Of a stretch of DNA of 64,000 bases, positions 17,334 through 28,091 are shown one piece after another. The position numbers and the translations under genes were made by a program. This DNA is from Raineyella sp044508675 (GTDB lineage: Bacteria > Actinomycetota > Actinomycetes > Propionibacteriales > Propionibacteriaceae): positions 1 through 64,000 of the forward strand of contig JBIQHF010000017.1 of assembly GCA_044508675.1 (NCBI GenBank). The letters are read 5' to 3'. Under the pieces are notes generated by a model. It worked only from the letters and a program-made list of their open reading frames with translations, searched no databases and was not told the origin of the DNA. Position 1 is the first letter of the stretch. Each line of letters begins with the position of its first letter.

Positions 17334-17365
17334 GCCCCCATCCCCGGGCAAGCGGGGATGGGGGC
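17334..17365 (-). terminator. terminator of the sdhCAB operon
   Basis: A perfect 12-bp stem (17334-17345 with 17354-17365; left arm GCCCCCATCCCC) has an 8-nt loop, just 22 bp downstream of the sdhB stop. It has very high stability but no T run. Confidence 0.8.
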
Positions 17366-17386
17366 CGGTGGGCAGCAGGGCTGGGG

Positions 17387-18153
17387 TCAGCCCAGGTGCT
17401 TGCCTTCCACCGTGCTCAGCGCGCCCCACAGGTCGCGGTTGAGGCGAGAGATGAACTGCAGCGGGATGCCCTTCGGGCACACCGCGCTGCACTCACCGAT
17501 GTTGCTGCAGTTGCCGAAGCCCTCGGCGTCCTGCTGGGCGACCATGCTCAGGGCGCGCGACCGGCGCTCCGGCTGGCCCTGCGGCAGCGACCCCAGGTGG
17601 GTGATCTTCGCCGCGGTGAACAGCATCGCCGACCCGTTCGGGCAGGCCGCCACACAGGCGCCACAGCCGATGCAGGTGGCCGCGTCGAACGCGCGGTCCG
17701 CGTCGGCCTTCGCCACCGGGGTGGAGTGCGCCTCGGGGGCGGTTCCGGTCGGGGCAGAGATATAGCCACCGGCCTGGATGATGCGGTCGAAGGCGGTGCG
17801 GTCCACGACCAGGTCCTTGAGGACCGGGAACGAGGTGGCCCGCCAGGGCTCGACATCGATCACGTCGCCGTCCTTGAACTCCCGCATGTGGAGCTGGCAG
17901 GTCGTCGTCTGGTACGTGGTCTGGCCGCGCCCGTGCGGGATGCCGTTGATCACGACGCCGCACATGCCGCAGATACCCTCACGGCAGTCGGAGTCGAAGG
18001 CCACCGGCTCCTCACCGCTGGCGGTGAGCTGCTCGTTGAGGACGTCAAGCATCTCGAGGAACGACATGTGGTCGTCGATGTCCTGCAGCTTGTAGTCGAC
18101 CATCTTGCCCTGGGACTGGGCATCCTTCTGGCGCCATACGCGCAATGTGACGT

Positions 18154-18157
<4 letters not shown>
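17387..18157 (-). CDS. sdhB: succinate dehydrogenase iron-sulfur subunit
   Basis: Carries electrons from SdhA to the membrane anchor. 2Fe-2S ligands lie in DSDCREGICGMCGVV and TTTCQLH; 4Fe-4S and 3Fe-4S ligands lie in CIGCGACVAACPNGS and CSNIGECSAVCPKGIP. At 256 aa it is normal for the type B enzyme of Actinobacteria. The GTG start overlaps the sdhA stop (GTGA), so the two are translationally coupled. It is the last gene of the operon before the terminator. Confidence 0.97.
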
Positions 18158-20157
<2,000 letters not shown>

Positions 20158-20171
20158 GTTTCAGGTCCTCC

Positions 20172-20888
20172 TCAGATGCCCGGCTGGGTGATCAGGATCC
20201 AGGTGACGGGGGCCAGGAAGCCCACCCACAGGACCAGCGCGACGATCCAGGCGAGGATGTTCAGGTTGCGACGGGCCGACGGGCCGGTATGCAGACCGAT
20301 GGTCGTGATGGCGCTCCAGATGCCATGGCGCAGGTGCAGCAGCACCGCGGTCAGGGCGATCACGTACGCCAGCCAGACCCACCACACCTCGAACCCGGTG
20401 ACCACACGGGCGTACGCCGAGGTCTGCAGGAGCGGATCGGTCCGCAGGGAGACGGCGGTGAAGTGCAGGAGGTGCGCCACGACGAACACGAAGATGATCA
20501 GGCCGCCCCAGCGCATGGTGCGCGATGCGTACGTGCGCTGCATGCCACTGCGGTTCTTGCCCGAACGGTAGCGCCGTCCGACGCCGGCGGCCGCCCACGC
20601 GGAACGGCTGACCACGATCGCGGCCACGATGTGCAGGACCACCGCCGCCAGCATCACGACGCGGACGATCCACAGGAAGCCGCGTTCGGGCAGGATCGGT
20701 TCGAGCATGATGCGCAGGTGGTGCGCGTAGGTGTCATAGGCTTCCATGCCCGCGAAGAGCTTCAGGTTGCCATACATGTGAAAGAGCAAGTACGTCACCA
20801 TGATGAAGCCCGTGATGGCCATAACGGCCTTCCAGACCACTGTGGAGCGTGATGCTCGCTGCTTGGTTGTGAGAGTTGCTGTCGCCAC
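20172..20888 (-). CDS. sdhC: succinate dehydrogenase cytochrome b subunit
   Basis: A single fused membrane anchor (type B) with five predicted membrane segments at about residues 18-40, 70-92, 122-147, 165-186 and 213-234. Histidines inside the segments (LLFHMYGN, VLHIVAAIV, VAHLLHFTAV, VLLHLRHGIWSA) would bind two hemes, and no sdhD is needed. At 238 aa it is typical. The GTG start lies 7 nt after a TATGGT hexamer, suggesting a leaderless operon mRNA. Confidence 0.94.
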   Translation of the reverse strand: MATATLTTKQRASRSTVVWKAVMAITGFIMVTYLLFHMYGNLKLFAGMEAYDTYAHHLRIMLEPILPERGFLWIVRVVMLAAVVLHIVAAIVVSRSAWAAAGVGRRYRSGKNRSGMQRTYASRTMRWGGLIIFVFVVAHLLHFTAVSLRTDPLLQTSAYARVVTGFEVWWVWLAYVIALTAVLLHLRHGIWSAITTIGLHTGPSARRNLNILAWIVALVLWVGFLAPVTWILITQPGI

Positions 20889-20895
20889 GGCCTAC

Positions 20896-20901
20896 ACCAT
20901 A
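20896..20901 (-). promoter_or_regulatory. -10 element of the sdhCAB promoter
   Basis: TATGGT reads on the minus strand (20901-20896), followed by 7 nt and the GTG start of sdhC. No good -35 is visible, which would fit activator dependence. The CRP-like sites lie about 55-80 bp upstream. Confidence 0.45.
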
Positions 20902-20940
20902 GAGCACGGGCCAGTCGTGGGGGCCGCCGATCTCCCAAAC

Positions 20941-20970
20941 TGTGACGCCCGTGATGTCACCGTGATCACA
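20941..20970 (-). promoter_or_regulatory. candidate CRP/GlxR-like operator upstream of sdhC
   Basis: On the minus strand TGTGATCACGGTGACA (20970-20955) resembles the CRP/GlxR consensus TGTGA-N6-TCACA, with one half-site imperfect. A second pair, GTGAC and GTCAC, overlaps it at 20942-20960. In C. glutamicum GlxR is known to bind upstream of sdhCAB, so the position is sensible. The match itself is only visual. Confidence 0.4.
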
Positions 20971-21016
20971 AGTTCCCATGCAGCGGCGAGGGAGCGCCAG
21001 CAGGGTGTGACCACCC

Positions 21017-21769
21017 TCACACGGGTCGGGGTGTTCCCGGGTCCTCGCCGACCAGGTCGGGGCGTCGCTCGCGGGTGCGTTCTCGGGACTTCTGGCGCCG
21101 CCACCGGTCGACCTTGCCGTGGTCCCCGGACAGTAGGACCGGCGGCACCTCGAGCCCACGCCAGGCGGCGGGCTTGGTGTACACCGGGTACTCCAGCAGT
21201 CCCTCCTGACCCTCGGAGTAGGACTCCTCGACCAGCGACTCCGGGTTACCGATCACGCCGGGGATGAGCCGGACGACCGCCTCGATCATGGCGAGGACCG
21301 CCACCTCGCCACCGTTGAGCACGTAGTCGCCCACGCTCACCTCACGCACCGGCATGATCGTCCGGGCGTAGTCGACCACCCGGGCATCAATGCCCTCGTA
21401 GCGGCCGCAGGCGAACAGCAGGTGGCGCTCCCTGGACCATTCGTGGGCCAGCGCCTGGGTGAACGGCACCCCCGAGGGCGTCGGCACGACCAGCACCGGC
21501 GGCGCCTGCGGGTCGACGAGCGCATCCAGCGCCTCACCCCACGGCTCGGGCTTCATCACCATCCCCGCGCCCCCGCCGTACGGGGTGTCGTCGACGGTGC
21601 GATGCCGGTCGTGGGTCCAGTCCCGCAGGTCGTGGACGGACACGGACAGCAGCCCGGAACCGATCGCCTTGCCGACCAGGGACAGCTGTAGCGGCGCGAA
21701 GTAGTCCGGGAAGATGGAGACGATGTCGATCTGCTGGGTCGGCTCGTCCTGGACCGGCGGCTCATGCAT
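21017..21769 (-). CDS. trmD: tRNA (guanine37-N1)-methyltransferase
   Basis: Methylates G37 of tRNAs to prevent frameshifting; a SPOUT enzyme with a SAM-binding trefoil knot. Signature segments are DIVSIFPDYF, RTVDDTPYGGGAGMVMKPEP, FACGRYEGIDARV, SVGDYVLNGGEVAVLAMIEA and PVYTKPAAWRG. At 250 aa it is normal. It overlaps rimM by 8 bp. No rplS follows immediately: sdhCAB and the nitrilase gene intervene. Confidence 0.97.
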   Translation of the reverse strand: MHEPPVQDEPTQQIDIVSIFPDYFAPLQLSLVGKAIGSGLLSVSVHDLRDWTHDRHRTVDDTPYGGGAGMVMKPEPWGEALDALVDPQAPPVLVVPTPSGVPFTQALAHEWSRERHLLFACGRYEGIDARVVDYARTIMPVREVSVGDYVLNGGEVAVLAMIEAVVRLIPGVIGNPESLVEESYSEGQEGLLEYPVYTKPAAWRGLEVPPVLLSGDHGKVDRWRRQKSRERTRERRPDLVGEDPGTPRPV

Positions 21770-22325
21770 CGGCGTTCCCCTGCCGGTCCGCGTCCCGGGC
21801 CGGTGCGTCCAGGTCGTCGAGCAGGCCCTCGACGTCGGCCAGCGTCAGCGTGCCGGCGGCAAGGTCGACAGCCGCCACCAGCGCTGCCACGAACGGGACC
21901 AGCCGGACCCCTTGGGGCGTACGGATCTCCAGCAGGTCCTGGGCCGGCAGGTGGGCCACGAAGGTCACCTCGCCGGCCTCGGCGCCGTCGGCCGTCAGGA
22001 CCCGCAGCCCCACCAGTTGCCGGTCGTAGTACGCGTCCTCCTCCTCGGGCCGCTGGTCCGGGTCCACTTCGGCGGTCAGCACTGCGCCCCGGGCCGCCTC
22101 GGCGGCGTTCCGGTCGTCCATCCCCTCGAACCGCACGAGCAGACGACCCTGGTGCCAGCGATGGGTGGCCACCACCAGGGCGCGCCCCGTTCCCTCGACC
22201 ACCAGTCGTTGGCCCGGCGCGAAGCGGCGCTCCGGTTCGTCGGTGCGCAGCTCCACCGACACCCCACCACGGATACCGTGCGGCTTGCCGATCCGACCGA
22301 TCACGACGCTGGTGGTCTTGCTCAT
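21762..22325 (-). CDS. rimM: ribosome maturation factor RimM
   Basis: Assembly factor for the 30S head domain that binds S19. The N-terminal barrel has VVIGRIGKPHGIRGGVSVEL. The PRC-barrel half has EDAYYDRQLVGLRVLTADG and LLEIRTPQGVRLVPFV. At 187 aa it is slightly long and ends with a charged tail. The ATG has a GGAGGAACCC ribosome-binding site. It is separated from khpA by a strong hairpin and overlaps trmD. Confidence 0.95.
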   Translation of the reverse strand: MSKTTSVVIGRIGKPHGIRGGVSVELRTDEPERRFAPGQRLVVEGTGRALVVATHRWHQGRLLVRFEGMDDRNAAEAARGAVLTAEVDPDQRPEEEDAYYDRQLVGLRVLTADGAEAGEVTFVAHLPAQDLLEIRTPQGVRLVPFVAALVAAVDLAAGTLTLADVEGLLDDLDAPARDADRQGNADA

Positions 22326-22347
22326 GGGTTCCTCCCGCGGGGAAGTG

Positions 22348-22380
22348 ACGTGCCCCGCAGCCGGTGACTGCGGGGCACGT
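22348..22380 (-). terminator. intra-operon hairpin between khpA and rimM
   Basis: A perfect 13-bp stem pairs 22348-22360 (ACGTGCCCCGCAG) with 22368-22380 over a 7-nt loop. It lies in the 78-bp spacer. It either ends the rpsP-khpA transcript or partly attenuates read-through into rimM-trmD. Confidence 0.75.
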
Positions 22381-22403
22381 GGATGTAACTGTTGCTATCG
22401 ACC

Positions 22404-22655
22404 TCAGTGGCGGCGCGCCGGCCGGTCGACGTCAGCGAAGTCGACACGAACGGACTCACGGCCGGCCAGGGCACCGATCACGGTGCGCAGCGCCGTGGCC
22501 GTACGACCGCGACGGCCGATCACCTTGCCGATGTCATCGGGGTGCACGTGCACCTCGAGCATGCGGCCACGGCGCAGGTTCTTGTCCTTCACCCGAACGT
22601 CATCGGGATGGGGCACGATGCCGCGGACCAGGTGCTCGAGAGCGTCGGCGAGCAC
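22404..22655 (-). CDS. khpA: KH-domain RNA-binding protein KhpA
   Basis: An 83-aa single KH-domain protein; in other Gram-positives KhpA pairs with KhpB/Jag and binds many RNAs. The GXXG loop is in HPDDIGKVIGRRGRTATALRT. The GTG start lies 2 bp after the rpsP stop, so the pair is co-translated. The order rpsP-khpA-rimM-trmD is conserved. Confidence 0.95.
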   Translation of the reverse strand: MLADALEHLVRGIVPHPDDVRVKDKNLRRGRMLEVHVHPDDIGKVIGRRGRTATALRTVIGALAGRESVRVDFADVDRPARRH

Positions 22656-22657
22656 GA

Positions 22658-23098
22658 TCAGTCCTCGGCCGGCTGCTCGGGGGCCTCGTCAGCAGAGGTC
22701 TCGTCCTTCTTGGCCTCGGGCTTCTTGGCGCTGAACGCCTCGACGACGGCCAGGCCCTTGGAATCAGCCAGCTGGGCGTTGAAGATCGCCGTCTTGTCGG
22801 CGCGCTCCGGCTGCGGGTCGACACCGGAGGGGATCGAGTCGTCGCCGGTGTGCTTCTGCCAGTCACCGGTACGCTTCAGCAGCGCGGCGACGGCCTCGGT
22901 CGGCTGGGCGCCCACGCCGAGCCAGTACTGGGCCCGCTCGGAGTCGATCTCGATGATCGAGGGGTCGTTCTTGGGGTGGTACTGGCCGATCTCCTCGATG
23001 GCGCGACCATTGCGCTTGGTGCGCGAGTCCATGACGACGACACGGTAGTGCGGGGTGCGGATCTTGCCGAGCCGCTTCAGTCGAATCTTGACAGCCAC
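22658..23098 (-). CDS. rpsP: 30S ribosomal protein S16
   Basis: The core begins VAVKIRLKRLGKIRTPHYRVVVMDSR and continues IEEIGQYHPK and WLGVGAQPTEAVAALLKRTG. At 146 aa it carries a C-terminal extension of about 60 residues rich in Ala, Glu and Lys, as in other actinobacteria. The GTG start at 23098 has AGGAG upstream; the longer frame to 23428 is not S16-like. The 185-bp upstream region has a CACAAT hexamer (23251-23246, minus strand) that may be the -10, at low confidence. Confidence 0.97.
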   Translation of the reverse strand: MAVKIRLKRLGKIRTPHYRVVVMDSRTKRNGRAIEEIGQYHPKNDPSIIEIDSERAQYWLGVGAQPTEAVAALLKRTGDWQKHTGDDSIPSGVDPQPERADKTAIFNAQLADSKGLAVVEAFSAKKPEAKKDETSADEAPEQPAED

Positions 23099-23283
23099 GT
23101 GTGTGGATACTCCTGTACAAATGTCCCGGGCCTGCCCGGGGAGGTCGGATGGGTCGCGGTTCGGCGTGGGGACACCGGCACCTCGACCCGGAGGAATCCG
23201 TGCCGCCCGGCGTGAGAGGGAACCAAGAGCACAGATGCAACGGCCATTGTGCCACGTTTTCCGCGCGCAGTGGAAATCGTCGG

Positions 23284-24477
23284 TCAGTGCGCCCGGCCCC
23301 GCAGGATGACGGCGCGCGGGTGCTTGATGCAGCCCGGATCCTCCCGCGGGTCGACGTCGTAGAGCACCAGGTCCGCCGAGGCGCCGACCTCGATGCCCGG
23401 CACCTCCAGCCACTCCCGGGCCCGCCACGACGCGGCGCCGAGGGCGAACTCGGCCCCGCCCACCTTCGCCAGCAGTTCGATCTCGGTGCCGATCAACCCG
23501 TGAGGCAACGCTCCCCCGGCGTCGGTCCCGGCATAGATGGGGACCCCGGCCTCCCTGGCCTTCCCGATCGTGTCGAACCGTCGCGCATGCAGGTCCCGCA
23601 TGTGGGCCGCGTACGCGGGGAACTTGGCCTCGCCGGCCGACGCGATCTGCGGGAAGGTCTCCAGGTTCACCATGGTCGGCACCAACGCCACCTGGTTCTC
23701 CGCCATCAACTCGATCACCTCATCGGTCATGCCCGGCCCGTGCTCGATCCCGTCGATGCCGGCCTCCACCAGGTCCGAGGTCGACTCCTCGTCGAAGCAG
23801 TGGGCCGTCACCCGGGCACCCAACTGGTGGGCCCGGGCGATCGCCTCGGCGGCGACCGTCGGGGACCACAACGGCGCCAGATCGCCCTTCTCCCGGTCGA
23901 TCCAGTCCCCCACCAGCTTCACCCAGCCGTCACCGCGGCCGACCTGTTCGGCCACCGCCGCCACGAGGTCCTCCGGCTCGACCTCCTCGGCGAAGTTGCG
24001 GATGTAGCGCTTCGGACGGGCGATGTGGCGCCCGGCGCGGATCACCCGCGGCAGGTCCCCGCGCTCGTCCATCCAGTGCGTGTCCGACGGCGAGCCGGCA
24101 TCGCGGATCAGCAGGGTGCCGGCCGTACGCTCGGTCACCGCCTGCTCCTCGGCCCGCTCGTCGTCCACCGCGCCGTGGTGGTCGAGCCCGATATGGCAGT
24201 GGGCGTCGACCAGTCCGGGCAGGATCCACACGTCCCTGGCGATGGTCTGGGCCTCCGGCAGCGGGCCCTCGACGAACCGGCCCCCGCTGATCCACAGGTC
24301 GACGGACTCGGCAGCGGGCAGCAGGATGCCGGCCACGTGCAGGTCCGGTGCGGGATCCTTCAGGTCCGCTGCGGGCAGTACGGCATGGGCGTGACTGTGC
24401 AGGTGCGGGATCCCACCGTCGTGAGAGTGGACGTACGCACCAGGGTGCTGCGGGTGGGCGTGTGCATGGTCGGGCAT
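23284..24477 (-). CDS. amidohydrolase family protein with His-rich N-terminus
   Basis: A metal-dependent hydrolase (TIM barrel). It has the HxH motif in LPGLVDAHCHIGLDHHG, a conserved lysine region DGWVKLVGDW, metal histidines in ARVTAHCFDEES and GIEHGPGM, and the late aspartate in IYAGTDAGGALPHG. At 397 aa it is normal. The first 33 residues hold 9 histidines (HAHAHPQHPG and HLHSHAHAV), which may bind metal. The ATG at 24477 has AGGAGG 5 nt upstream. It sits next to ffh, as does Rv2915c in M. tuberculosis. The substrate is unknown. Confidence 0.9.
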   Translation of the reverse strand: MPDHAHAHPQHPGAYVHSHDGGIPHLHSHAHAVLPAADLKDPAPDLHVAGILLPAAESVDLWISGGRFVEGPLPEAQTIARDVWILPGLVDAHCHIGLDHHGAVDDERAEEQAVTERTAGTLLIRDAGSPSDTHWMDERGDLPRVIRAGRHIARPKRYIRNFAEEVEPEDLVAAVAEQVGRGDGWVKLVGDWIDREKGDLAPLWSPTVAAEAIARAHQLGARVTAHCFDEESTSDLVEAGIDGIEHGPGMTDEVIELMAENQVALVPTMVNLETFPQIASAGEAKFPAYAAHMRDLHARRFDTIGKAREAGVPIYAGTDAGGALPHGLIGTEIELLAKVGGAEFALGAASWRAREWLEVPGIEVGASADLVLYDVDPREDPGCIKHPRAVILRGRAH

Positions 24478-24524
24478 GGGCACCTCCTGAACGGTGCCCA
24501 GTCTGCTGGAGCGGACGGTCCCTG

Positions 24525-26099
24525 TCAGCCCTTCCGCTGCTGATTGAACATCCGCTGCAGCTCGGGGGACAGCTCGAAGTCCTGCATCGCCTTGCCGAGG
24601 TCGGCCCCGTCGGGCAGGGCCCCGAACGCCGACGCCGCGTCCGGGGACTCCGCCTGCTGCTCGGCGTTCTGCCCGAGCTCGCGTCGGGCCGGATTCCCGG
24701 ACACCTTCTTGCCCTTCTTCTTGGCCTTCTTCGGCTGCTGCCTGGCCGCCTTCGGAAGCCCCTGCATCCCAGGCATCCCCGGCATCCCGCCGGAAGCCAT
24801 GGAGGCCATCATCTTGCGGGCGTCCACGAAACGGTTGACCAGGTTGTTGACCTCGGTGACGGTGACCCCCGACCCCTTGGCGATCCGGGCCCGACGCGAA
24901 CCGTTGAGGATGCCGACATCGTTGCGCTCGGCCGGCGTCATCGACAGGATGATCGCCTCGATCCGGTCGATCTCCTTCTCGTCGATGTTCTCGAGCTGGT
25001 CCTTCAACTGGCCCATGCCCGGAAGCATGCCGAAGACCTTCGACAGCGGCCCCATCTTGCGGACGGCCTTCATCTGGTCGAGGAAGTCCTGGAGGCCGAA
25101 CTCCTTGCCGCCCTTGGAGGTGGTGAGCTTGGCTGCGGCCTTGGCGGACTCCTCGGCGTCGAACGTACGCTCGGCCTGCTCGATCAGCGTCAGGATGTCG
25201 CCCATGCCGAGGATGCGCGAGGCCATCCGCTCGGGGTGGAAGACATCGAAGTCCTCCAGCTTCTCACCGCTGGAGGCGAACATGATGGGCTTGCCGGTGA
25301 CCTTGCGGATCGACAGGGCGGCACCACCGCGGGCGTCGCCGTCGAGCTTGGTCAGCACCACGCCGTCGAAACCGACGCCCTCCTGGAAGGCGTTGGCGGT
25401 ATTCACCGCGTCCTGGCCGATCATCGCGTCGACGACGAACAGCACCTCGTCCGGCTGCACGGCCGCACGGATATCGCTGGCCTGCTGCATCATCTCGGCG
25501 TCGACGCCGAGACGGCCGGCGGTGTCGACGACCACGACGTCGTAGAGCTTGCGCTTGGCCTCCGCGATCGAGTCGCGGGCGACCTGCACCGGATCACCGA
25601 TGCCGTTGCCCGGCTGGGGAGCGTACACGTGGACGCCGGCCCGCTCACCGACCACCCGGAGCTGCTGGACCGCGTTCGGGCGCTGCAGGTCGGCGGCGAC
25701 GAGCAGCGGGCTATGGCCCTCGCGCTTCAGCCAGACGCCGAGCTTGCCGGCCAGGGTCGTCTTGCCCGCACCCTGCAGGCCGGCGAGCATGATCACCGTC
25801 GGAGGCTGCTTGGCGAAGCGGACCGTACGGGTCTGCCCGCCCAGGATCTCGACGAGCTCCTCGTTGACGATCTTGATGATCTGCTGGGAGGGATTCAGGG
25901 CCTGGGAGACCTCGGCGTTGCGGGCCCGCACCTTGATGGCGTTGACGAACTCCTTGACCACGGCGAGGTTGACATCGGCCTCCAGCAGGGCGATGCGGAT
26001 CTCGCGCGCGGTGGCGTCGATGTCGGCGTCGGTCAGACGGCCTTTGCCACGCAGGTTCTTGAAAGTCGCGGCCAGTCGGTCCTGCAGGGTGTCGAACAA
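24525..26099 (-). CDS. ffh: signal recognition particle protein Ffh
   Basis: SRP GTPase that binds signal peptides together with 4.5S RNA and delivers ribosomes to FtsY. An N-domain is followed by the G-domain P-loop LAGLQGAGKTTLAGKLG, DTAGRLGVD and TKLDGDARGGAALS. The methionine-rich M-domain includes GMLPGMGQLKDQ and the SRP-RNA helix around GSRRARIAKGSG. The tail (GGMPGMPGMQGLPK, then Lys-rich) is low-complexity. At 524 aa it is full length. It uses a TTG start with GAGGA upstream. Confidence 0.97.
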   Translation of the reverse strand: MFDTLQDRLAATFKNLRGKGRLTDADIDATAREIRIALLEADVNLAVVKEFVNAIKVRARNAEVSQALNPSQQIIKIVNEELVEILGGQTRTVRFAKQPPTVIMLAGLQGAGKTTLAGKLGVWLKREGHSPLLVAADLQRPNAVQQLRVVGERAGVHVYAPQPGNGIGDPVQVARDSIAEAKRKLYDVVVVDTAGRLGVDAEMMQQASDIRAAVQPDEVLFVVDAMIGQDAVNTANAFQEGVGFDGVVLTKLDGDARGGAALSIRKVTGKPIMFASSGEKLEDFDVFHPERMASRILGMGDILTLIEQAERTFDAEESAKAAAKLTTSKGGKEFGLQDFLDQMKAVRKMGPLSKVFGMLPGMGQLKDQLENIDEKEIDRIEAIILSMTPAERNDVGILNGSRRARIAKGSGVTVTEVNNLVNRFVDARKMMASMASGGMPGMPGMQGLPKAARQQPKKAKKKGKKVSGNPARRELGQNAEQQAESPDAASAFGALPDGADLGKAMQDFELSPELQRMFNQQRKG

Positions 26100-26241
26100 G
26101 ATGGTCCTCGGGGTACTCGACGCGGTGGTCAGGTCGGATCAGGGGCACCACGTGGTCGGGTGGCACCTGTCGCCCAAGGATACCCACCCGCGGCCGAGCG
26201 GCCGACCATCCCGCGGTTCCGTCGCCACCGGTGGGTGTGGG

Positions 26242-27486
26242 TCAGTGCTTCGTCGGCTCCAGCAGTGCCTCCACGAAGGCCTCCGCCTCGAACGGTGCGA
26301 GGTCGTCGGCGCCCTCGCCGAGGCCGATCAGCTTGACCGGAACGCCCAGCTCCCGCTGGACCTGGACCACGATGCCGCCCTTGGCGGACCCGTCCAACTT
26401 GGTCAGCACGATGCCGGTGATGCCGATCTCCTGGGCGAACACACGGGCCTGGGTCAGCCCGTTCTGGCCGGTGGTGGCATCCAGCACGAGCAGGACCTCA
26501 CCGACGGGAGCCTTCTTCTCCACGACCCGCTTGATCTTGCCCAGCTCGTCCATCAGGCCGGTCTTGGTGTGCAGGCGACCGGCGGTGTCGATCAGGACGA
26601 CGTCGACCTCCTGCTCGATCCCGGCGTTGACGGCATCGAAGGCGACCGAGGCGGGGTCGGCACCCTCGGCTCCGCGGACCGTCGGCACCCCGACGCGCTC
26701 GCCCCAGGTGGACAACTGCTCGACGGCGGCCGCGCGGAAGGTGTCCGCCGCCCCGAGCAGGACGTCCTTGTCCTCGGCAACCAGGACCCGCGCGAGCTTG
26801 CCGCAGGTCGTGGTCTTGCCGGTGCCGTTGACGCCGACGACCATGACGATCGCAGGCCGGCTGTCATGGCGGGTGACGTTCAGACTGCGGTCCATGGTCG
26901 GGTCGACAAGGTTGATGAGCTCCTCGCGCAGCACCGCAGTGGCTTGGGCCGGCTCGGAGATACCCTCCACCCGCAGCCGGGTGCGCAGGTTCTCCACCAG
27001 TTCGGTGGTGGGCCCGACCCCCAGGTCGGAGGTCAGCAGGGTGTCCTCGAAGTCCTCCCAGGTCTCCTCGTCCAGCTTGTCGCTGGACAACAGCATCAGC
27101 AGGCCGCGCGCCAGCGCGTTGTCGGAGGAGGCCAGCCGGGCCCGCAGTCGGGCCATCCGGGTGCGTGGGGACTCGGGGACCTCGAGGGGAACCACCACCT
27201 CGGGCGTCTCGACCGGCCCCTCGACGACCGCCTCGGGGACGACGGCGGTGTCCGCGGCCTCCTCGGCCGGGCGTTCCTCGACCGCGACCGCTGCGGAGGC
27301 CGGCTCCGACGGTTCACCCTCGGCCTCCGAGGGCGTGCCGGGCGCACTGGTGGACTCAGGAGGGGTGGGGATCTCGCGCCGAGGAGCACCCGGCGGCAGC
27401 TTCTTCTGGGAGGCCGCGATCACGATGACGCCCACGATGAGCACGAGGGCCACGACGATGCTGACGATTATCGGAGTCTGCAACAC
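26242..27486 (-). CDS. ftsY: signal recognition particle receptor FtsY
   Basis: Membrane receptor for SRP. The N-terminus has a membrane segment (LQTPIIVSIVVALVLIVGVI) and an acidic, Pro/Glu/Ala-rich linker of about 80 residues. The NG domain has VVGVNGTGKTTTCGKLA, DTAGRLHTKTGLMDELGK, LDATTGQNGL and LTKLDGSAKGG. At 414 aa it is normal for Actinobacteria. The GTG start lies 6 nt after CAAGAT, a possible -10, so it may be leaderless. The usual upstream partner smc is absent here. Confidence 0.96.
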   Translation of the reverse strand: MLQTPIIVSIVVALVLIVGVIVIAASQKKLPPGAPRREIPTPPESTSAPGTPSEAEGEPSEPASAAVAVEERPAEEAADTAVVPEAVVEGPVETPEVVVPLEVPESPRTRMARLRARLASSDNALARGLLMLLSSDKLDEETWEDFEDTLLTSDLGVGPTTELVENLRTRLRVEGISEPAQATAVLREELINLVDPTMDRSLNVTRHDSRPAIVMVVGVNGTGKTTTCGKLARVLVAEDKDVLLGAADTFRAAAVEQLSTWGERVGVPTVRGAEGADPASVAFDAVNAGIEQEVDVVLIDTAGRLHTKTGLMDELGKIKRVVEKKAPVGEVLLVLDATTGQNGLTQARVFAQEIGITGIVLTKLDGSAKGGIVVQVQRELGVPVKLIGLGEGADDLAPFEAEAFVEALLEPTKH

Positions 27487-27541
27487 GTGCCCATCTTGTC
27501 ACGCCCCGGCTCCACACCGGGACATCGGCCTCCCACCGTGG

Positions 27542-27907
27542 TCAGAGGCTTCCGAAGTCTGCGTCCGGAAGCCGGCTCGCAGACGACTCGGGTGCAGCAG
27601 GCCGCGTCCGGTCGGCGAGAGGGGTGCCGACCCCGGGCGTCCCGGCCCCTGATTCCTCTGCAGTCGACTCCGCCGCCGGCTTCTTGGCGCGGCGCAGCCG
27701 ACCGTCGACGGACTTCTCCAGCTTGGCCAGCTTCTCCGGCGGGGGCCCTTCACCGCTGAGTTGCTTCGCCGCCCACTCGAACCGGCCGGCCAGACCCGGT
27801 GACTTCTCCGAGACCTCGGGAAGCTCCCCACGCATGCCGACGACGACGATTCCGGCCACCACGACGGCCACGACCAGTGCCAGCACGGAAACGACGACGA
27901 CCCCCAC
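27542..27907 (-). CDS. single-pass membrane protein of unknown function
   Basis: A Val-rich N-terminal membrane helix (VVVVSVLALVVAVVVAGIVV) is followed by a charged, Ala/Pro-rich cytoplasmic or extracellular tail with a short helical segment (PPPEKLAKLEKSVDGRLRR). The GTG at 27907 is preferred because GGGAGGGGAG lies just upstream; the frame could extend to 27934. It lies immediately upstream of ftsY, separated by 55 bp, at the position where smc is usually found. No known family. Confidence 0.65.
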   Translation of the reverse strand: MGVVVVSVLALVVAVVVAGIVVVGMRGELPEVSEKSPGLAGRFEWAAKQLSGEGPPPEKLAKLEKSVDGRLRRAKKPAAESTAEESGAGTPGVGTPLADRTRPAAPESSASRLPDADFGSL

Positions 27908-28091
27908 GATTCTCCCCTCCCTGCCACCTGTCACGACCCCGACGGGTCACCCCCTTCGGTGCCAGCAATCTCACGATACCGACCGAGCCGTCACCGGACC
28001 ATTCCCAGAATCACGAAGACACCCGTGCGCTGCAGGCGACGGGCGGACCGGGACCGGCTCCAGGCCGGCTCCCGAGTCATCAGCTCCCGAG

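Noticed and set aside
24348..27759. Long plus-strand frames opposite ffh and ftsY
   Set aside because: Third-position GC bias keeps the antisense frame open; Ffh and FtsY motifs are unmistakable on the minus strand.
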